Origin: Pisaster brevispinus
Taxonomy: Eukaryota; Echinodermata; Asteroidea; Forcipulatida; Asteriidae
Direction: 5' to 3'
NCBI GenBank assembly: GCA_023634235.1
Contig: JAMKCF010000016.1
Location: 1,784,001-1,848,000 of the forward strand
DNA length: 64,000 nucleotides
The position numbers and the translations under genes are program-made. The notes below the pieces were generated by a model. The model was given only the letters and a program-made list of their open reading frames with translations. It had not been told where the DNA came from and did not search any database. Shown piece by piece: positions 62,701-64,000 of the stretch (position 1 is the stretch's first letter; each line of letters opens with the position of its first letter).

Positions 62701-63136
62701 TTTGACTTTACCAAATGAAAATAAGAAACACGTTCTATTATGAAGACTGTACATGTATTTTAACTGAAATATTCATAATTTGGGTTTGAACAAAGAAAAA
62801 TTTACTGGAGCGGGACTTGAACCAACGACCTCCAGATTAACGAACCGGCGCTCTACCAACTGAGCTATCCAGCCCTATGTTGGCGGTCTCCCTATTAGTC
62901 AATATCTTTGTTCGGGGGTGCCGAAATATTCTTTTCTATCTTTCACTAACTACTGTATCTAACTGTAGTTCCACCAGGTGCTCCGGTGAATGTCCGTGCC
63001 GGCTCTACGTCTCACGATACCGTGATCTTACTCATCGACTCCCCGAGAGAGACGGGGGGTTTGGCACTCACATACTTCCGCGTTAAATACCGTGATATAG
63101 GCGTGTTGCGATGGAAAGTCATCGATTTTGCAATCG
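44706..63136 (+). CDS. Ig/FN3 cell-adhesion molecule (NCAM/fasciclin-II-like), 5' seven exons, continues past the window
   Basis: Exons 44706-44772, 56714-56930, 57586-57695, 58016-58285, 59473-59657, 60634-60727 and 62969-63136 join in phase (1111 nt, 370 codons plus one base). Layout: signal peptide, Ig1 (exons 2-3), Ig2 (exon 4), Ig3 (exons 5-6), first half of an FN3 domain (exon 7). Each Ig domain has the Cys, Trp and DxGxYxC-type motifs. Such proteins are cell-surface homophilic or heterophilic adhesion receptors, mainly neural. NCAM has five Ig domains before FN3; here only three precede it, so the exact subfamily (NCAM, FasII, other IgSF-FN3) is open. No transmembrane part is inside the window. 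Confidence 0.85.
46038..46381 (+). mobile_element. MITE, CAGGGCTCGAA family, TSD GGTAG
   Basis: 344 bp, CAGGGCTCGAATTTGG ... AAATTCGAGCCCTG, flanked by GGTAG at 46033-46037 and 46382-46386. In IgCAM intron 1. Confidence 0.93.
48655..49525. mobile_element. Foldback repeat split by a CAGGGCTCGAA MITE
   Basis: Left arm gtcataggtagggtcaaggt, tttttgtcaacgta, gtttcagctgaatacagtgt. Right arm gacactgtattcagctgaaa, attttgcctacaaatcagca, ccccacctttaaaac. Without the insert it is ~515 bp, with arms of about 170-200 bp. Confidence 0.8.
48818..49173 (+). mobile_element. MITE, CAGGGCTCGAA family, TSD CACAA, nested
   Basis: 356 bp, CAGGGCTCGAACTTGA ... AAATTCGAGCCCTG, flanked by CACAA at 48813-48817 and 49174-49178. 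The host repeat reads straight through this point at 3789-3798 (tcatcaagaatgtcgaattc). Confidence 0.94.
49530..50089. other. A/C-rich low-complexity intron sequence
   Basis: 49580-49790 is rich in aaacaaacaaac and caccccaacacc. The open frames through it are low-complexity artefacts. No gene. Confidence 0.5.
50090..50118 (-). promoter_or_regulatory. Candidate poly(A) signals for the antisense fibrinogen-related gene
   Basis: TTTATT occurs three times on the + strand, giving AATAAA on the minus strand, ~2.4 kb past the FReD stop. They lie just beyond the repeated 3'-flank segment. Use is inferred. Confidence 0.3.
50223..50520 (-). repeat. 3'-flank repeat copy 1 of the fibrinogen-related locus
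   Basis: About 290 bp, beginning ccaaaaccacagttgatgat, closely matches 55119-55410 in the same orientation, including the tract agttttaacattttatcag and the segment caagcatcaaaatctagttt. It lies 2.0-2.3 kb downstream of the FReD stop on the coding (minus) strand, probably in or near its 3' UTR. Confidence 0.75.
52340..52440 (-). pseudogene. Decayed C-terminal fragment of a second fibrinogen-related domain
   Basis: On the minus strand the sequence reads HGIQWSTWRGFKHCLKK then a stop. It lines up with HGLQWYTWKGFNYSLKTCSM at the C-terminus of the adjacent intact FReD domain. No upstream part of a domain is recognisable. It is a relic of local duplication. Confidence 0.7.
52550..53533 (-). pseudogene. 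Secreted PAN/apple-like plus fibrinogen C-terminal domain protein, interrupted by one in-frame TGA
   Basis: Single-exon reading frame of 327 codons. The start chosen is MKVIIITLFLTCLIHHCQSN, a clear signal peptide; an upstream ATG at 53566 adds 11 residues that spoil it. Residues ~20-80 are a PAN/apple-like Cys module (CGRDCSMDPHCASFNYYM ... CQLSN). Residues ~117-327 are a complete fibrinogen C-terminal domain: [43 protein letters not shown] and SMKIREV, with the four conserved Cys and an Asp-rich Ca-site region. Such FReD proteins (ficolin-, tenascin- or angiopoietin-like) are secreted lectins or immune recognition and adhesion factors. Codon 71 (53321-53323) is TGA in an otherwise open frame. 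It could be a recent nonsense mutation, a polymorphism, a sequence error, or less likely readthrough or Sec. Confidence 0.9.
53567..55118. other. Upstream flank of the antisense fibrinogen-related gene
   Basis: Contains a direct repeat of aaaaacgtgcccttttggt at ~53905 and ~54017. A palindrome lies at 54335-54400 (aacaatttggataaaattaa / ttagttttatccaatttgtt). No exon seen. Confidence 0.35.
55119..55410 (-). repeat. 3'-flank repeat copy 2 of the fibrinogen-related locus
   Basis: Partner of 50223-50520 in direct orientation, lying upstream of the FReD gene on the minus strand. It is most simply the 3' flank of another FReD gene copy whose coding part has been lost or lies at higher coordinates. 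No fibrinogen-domain coding was found between 55.4 and 56.7 kb. Confidence 0.65.
55495..55745. repeat. Dispersed repeat copy followed by an inverted 'taagactaatcctaag' MITE
   Basis: 55495-55590 matches the 'gcaaagggca/aggcctg' family (catagacttaaaaataatgt, cccttgcaaaatgaaaataa, caggcctg). 55590-55745 has inner inverted motifs taacttaggattaatcttag / taagactaatcctaagttag and outer ends ttttcaccaaactctt / ctttcgtgaaatcggc. Confidence 0.6.
56390..56640 (-). mobile_element. Minus-strand copy of the LINE 3' UTR
   Basis: The complement of 22010-22260: gcccaaaccacagtatgggg, cctgctggcatcagaact, ttttcaggagacagacgcct, caaccatagaagaaaaacaa. It lies ~75 bp before the IgCAM exon 2 acceptor. Confidence 0.78.
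56714..56930 (+). CDS. IgCAM exon 2: Ig domain 1, first part
   Basis: Acceptor cccgtccag, phase 1 in; donor GGAA|GTGAGT, phase 2 out. It encodes ISVTTIHMTAEPNNTVSIGE, then EITLTCRVDS and VTWFHND: the B-strand Cys and C-strand Trp of an Ig I-set domain. The intron splits the domain before the F strand, as in NCAM-type genes. Confidence 0.88.
56931..57585. other. Unannotated IgCAM intron sequence
   Basis: No repeat family or exon recognised. Confidence 0.3.
57586..57695 (+). CDS. IgCAM exon 3: Ig domain 1, second part
   Basis: Acceptor tatcaccaaacag, donor GGAG|GTGAGA. It encodes LIILSAKFEESGTWRCESDF, giving the E strand, ESGTW and the F-strand Cys that closes Ig1. It ends MELRIG in phase 1. 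Confidence 0.88.
58016..58285 (+). CDS. IgCAM exon 4: Ig domain 2
   Basis: Acceptor tttccctgaaacag, donor ATAC|GTGAGT. One complete Ig domain in one exon: SLQCNVSAEPDADVTWQK, then SVSDGGVYECVATNLLGNAV. Phase 1-1 makes it a shufflable, frame-neutral domain exon. Confidence 0.92.
58368..58530. mobile_element. GGGCCCAATTTCAT MITE, second copy
   Basis: Left tgggcccaatttcatacagc, internal gtctgctaagcagaaat palindrome, gctggtaaccttattctggt, ending ctactgctgggccc. Related to 15598-15790. Confidence 0.6.
58801..59380 (-). mobile_element. Probable minus-strand retroposon with (AAAC)n tail
   Basis: A gtttgtttgtttgtttg run then ggtttatttccatttgcaca: on the minus strand, an AATAAACC-type end with an (AAAC)n tail. 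An open minus-strand frame of 110 codons (59039-59371) could be a remnant ORF but has no homology I recognise. Confidence 0.45.
59473..59657 (+). CDS. IgCAM exon 5: Ig domain 3, first part
   Basis: Acceptor ttccctatgtag, phase 1; donor CAG|GTTGGT, phase 0. It encodes APAINTELSKSHVTSWINLP, LTCAWTAYPTPRVSWDRNG and ISILQ, giving the B-strand Cys and C-strand Trp of Ig3. Confidence 0.9.
59830..60065 (-). mobile_element. Minus-strand tRNA-like SINE remnants
   Basis: Two tRNA-like complements: aggtgggattcgaacccatg (59842-59861) and gtggggttcgaaccttctac ... ttaccactagaccactactc (59982-60047). They have box A and box B in order, but no acceptor stem pairing is visible, so they are SINE heads rather than tRNA genes. 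A third, ggaattcgaacccatgaccc, is at 60485. Confidence 0.6.
60335..60475. repeat. Dispersed 'gcaaagggca / gaggcc' repeat copy
   Basis: ctcttgaaggggcatggtga, gaactttgcaaagtgcacca, cagcaaaagcacagggcacc and ttcgaggcc. The closest relative is 895-1045. Confidence 0.7.
60634..60727 (+). CDS. IgCAM exon 6: Ig domain 3, second part
   Basis: Acceptor ttgtttgtcag, phase 0; donor GCAG|GTACAG, phase 1. It encodes TTTDFGVYRCIVANNIGRAE, the DFGVYRC F-strand motif and G strand closing Ig3. Confidence 0.9.
61280..61428 (+). mobile_element. Degenerate LINE reverse-transcriptase C-terminal fragment with (ATT)n tail
   Basis: Reads SHCDRAFSTAASPAYGT, close to the GDRAFSVAAPxLWN motif found near the end of many L2/CR1-type RT ORFs, then a LKTVLSFKI-like stretch and (ATT)n. 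61418-61690 beyond it looks like a minus-strand retroposon end (tatttgacctcaacaaatac). Confidence 0.6.
61745..62017. repeat. Uninterrupted sister of the repeat at 30708-31190
   Basis: gtgtggaatatttccctctg, gtcatattcgaggaaactgt, gacccgcacaacg-type segment then atttaagcccaaattttcac and aacactgtctgtgactattt. It provides the empty site for the palindromic MITE at 30904. Confidence 0.75.
62030..62770. other. Unannotated IgCAM intron sequence
   Basis: No repeat family or exon recognised. Confidence 0.3.
62772..62930 (-). mobile_element. tRNA-like TIR element, truncated
   Basis: Starts ataatttgggtttgaacaaa, then gactggagcgggacttgaacc-type sequence, tRNA-like complement (cgctctaccaactgagctat) and tggcggtctccctattagtc to ttcgggggtgcc. 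It breaks off there; the acceptor of the FN3 exon follows within 40 bp. Confidence 0.78.
62969..63136 (+). CDS. IgCAM exon 7: start of a fibronectin type III domain
   Basis: Acceptor tctaactgtag, phase 1; donor ATCG|GTAAGT, phase 1. It encodes VPPGAPVNVRAGSTSHDTVI, a PRETGG turn and TYFRVKYR...RWKV, the A-C' strands of an FN3 domain. The second half must lie in the next exon, outside the window. A truncated tRNA-like TIR element ends only ~40 bp before this exon. Confidence 0.85.
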
Positions 63137-63184
63137 GTAAGTAATGACAATCTTGTAACACAGCGATTTGAGGTTGAGTTCTAA

Positions 63185-63397
63185 GGGCCTTGTCACATGA
63201 GGCAACTTTTCCAGGCAACTTGGAGGCAACCAATTGCAGTGCATGCTACAGGACCATTTCTGTAGCACATGAGGAATTTTTCAAACGATGCCTTACGATC
63301 CCCAAGAAAATATGCGAAAATTCAAATGTGAATGCCTTTTCTTCTTGGAGATTGCCTGGAACTGGTTGCCTGTAAATTGCCCCGTGTGACATGGCCC
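63185..63397. mobile_element. 213-bp MITE with TAA duplication (PIF/Harbinger-type)
   Basis: Ends GGGCCTTGTCACATGAGGCAA and TTGCCCCGTGTGACATGGCCC, flanked by TAA on both sides. The interior contains ggcaacttggaggcaaccaa, shared inverted with 38019-38237. It lies 48 bp after the FN3 exon donor. Confidence 0.85.
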
Positions 63398-64000
63398 TAA
63401 AGATGGCACCAAAGTTGTCGAATCTAAGTTGTTATCTTAGTGTTTTGGGGGTTTTGTTTGTCTGGGCAAACCTACCGCAAGCTTTGGCTTTTCTGGCTAT
63501 GCCCCCGTTTCCAATTATCTTTTCACTGTTCTTTGCTATTGTTATGATGATTCTCTGTTGGAATGGAAATAAATGTCTTCAAATGAAACAAAAGGAAATG
63601 AAATGATCTGGAAGAGCAACTTTGTACCCAAACACATTTTTTGTTTGCTTCAAGCAAGTATGTTACCTATATAAGTTCTGTAAAAACCTTAGATGCAATA
63701 ATCGCAACCCTTATCATTCCAACTGTCGGGAGGATGGGGAGTTACGATTATTGCAGCTAGTAGAATCCTTCATCTGTGTTGTTCATAAAGTATTTTTGAT
63801 TAGCAATAAATGTCAAAACACACACACACAAAAATCATTGCAAAATAGTTTTGTTCCTCTATCAAATTAATTAAATAATGGGAAATTTTAAGTGCTGTTA
63901 AACTCAACATTCTTTATTCATTGTTTCGTAGGGCTGGTTAGGTGATCGATGGGCCTTGGATGATACAGGGAATTTGGCACACAGTCAGAGTTTCTCATGA
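63398..64000. other. Unannotated IgCAM intron sequence
   Basis: A hydrophobic open frame (63391-63606) begins inside the MITE end and lacks homology; not called. A (CA)n run is at 63820. Confidence 0.35.

Noticed and set aside
63391..63606. Hydrophobic 71-codon frame resembling a small membrane protein
   Set aside because: Starts inside a MITE terminus within an intron; AT-rich codons produce hydrophobic residues by chance.
1..64000. CRISPR array, prophage, operon or antisense defence-system signatures
   Set aside because: The window is intron-rich eukaryotic DNA; the tandem repeats are minisatellites without spacers.

Overview
The window is eukaryotic genomic DNA with large introns, short coding exons and very many short interspersed and inverted-repeat elements. 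The proteins, the density of small TIR elements and the ACATGTACATGT-rich low-complexity sequence suggest a marine invertebrate deuterostome, most likely an echinoderm. The species cannot be fixed from the sequence alone.

Three protein-coding loci are supported. (1) On the + strand, 9463-33796 holds ten 3' exons of an amyloid precursor protein (APP/APLP/APPL family) gene. They join in consistent phase to a 684-residue C-terminal portion: end of the growth-factor-like part of E1, copper-binding-like part of E1, acidic/proline-rich linker, E2 helical domain, long linker, one transmembrane segment and a cytoplasmic tail with the YENPTY signal. Exons for the signal peptide and the first half of E1 were not found and probably lie upstream. 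A long AT-rich 3' UTR probably follows. (2) On the + strand, from 44706 to beyond the right edge, lies the 5' end of an immunoglobulin/fibronectin-III adhesion molecule (NCAM/fasciclin-II-like): a signal-peptide exon, a 11.9-kb first intron, three Ig domains and the start of an FN3 domain. (3) Nested antisense in that first intron, at 52550-53533, is a single-exon secreted PAN/apple-like plus fibrinogen-C-terminal-domain protein with one in-frame TGA. A decayed second copy of its C-terminus and a repeated 3' flank show local duplication.

Region by region: 1-9462 is the upstream APP intron with repeats; 9463-33796 is the APP exons with repeat-filled introns, including minisatellites of 21 bp (upstream), 41 bp and 26 bp; 33797-37.4 kb is the probable 3' UTR; 37.4-44.7 kb is intergenic with MITEs; 44.7 kb to the end is the IgCAM gene with the nested fibrinogen-related gene.

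The most distinctive non-coding content is mobile: a ~330-350-bp MITE family with CAGGGCTCGAA ends and 5-bp target duplications (five copies, four with identical duplications), inverted-repeat elements whose arms carry tRNA-like sequence, tRNA-derived SINEs, TTAA- and TWA-flanked foldback elements, and a LINE 3' end inserted into the 26-bp minisatellite. Several nested insertions can be read against uninterrupted copies in the same window. No new defence system, CRISPR array or operon is present. The best candidates for follow-up are the interrupted fibrinogen-related gene, the loss of copper ligands in the APP homologue, and the MITE families.
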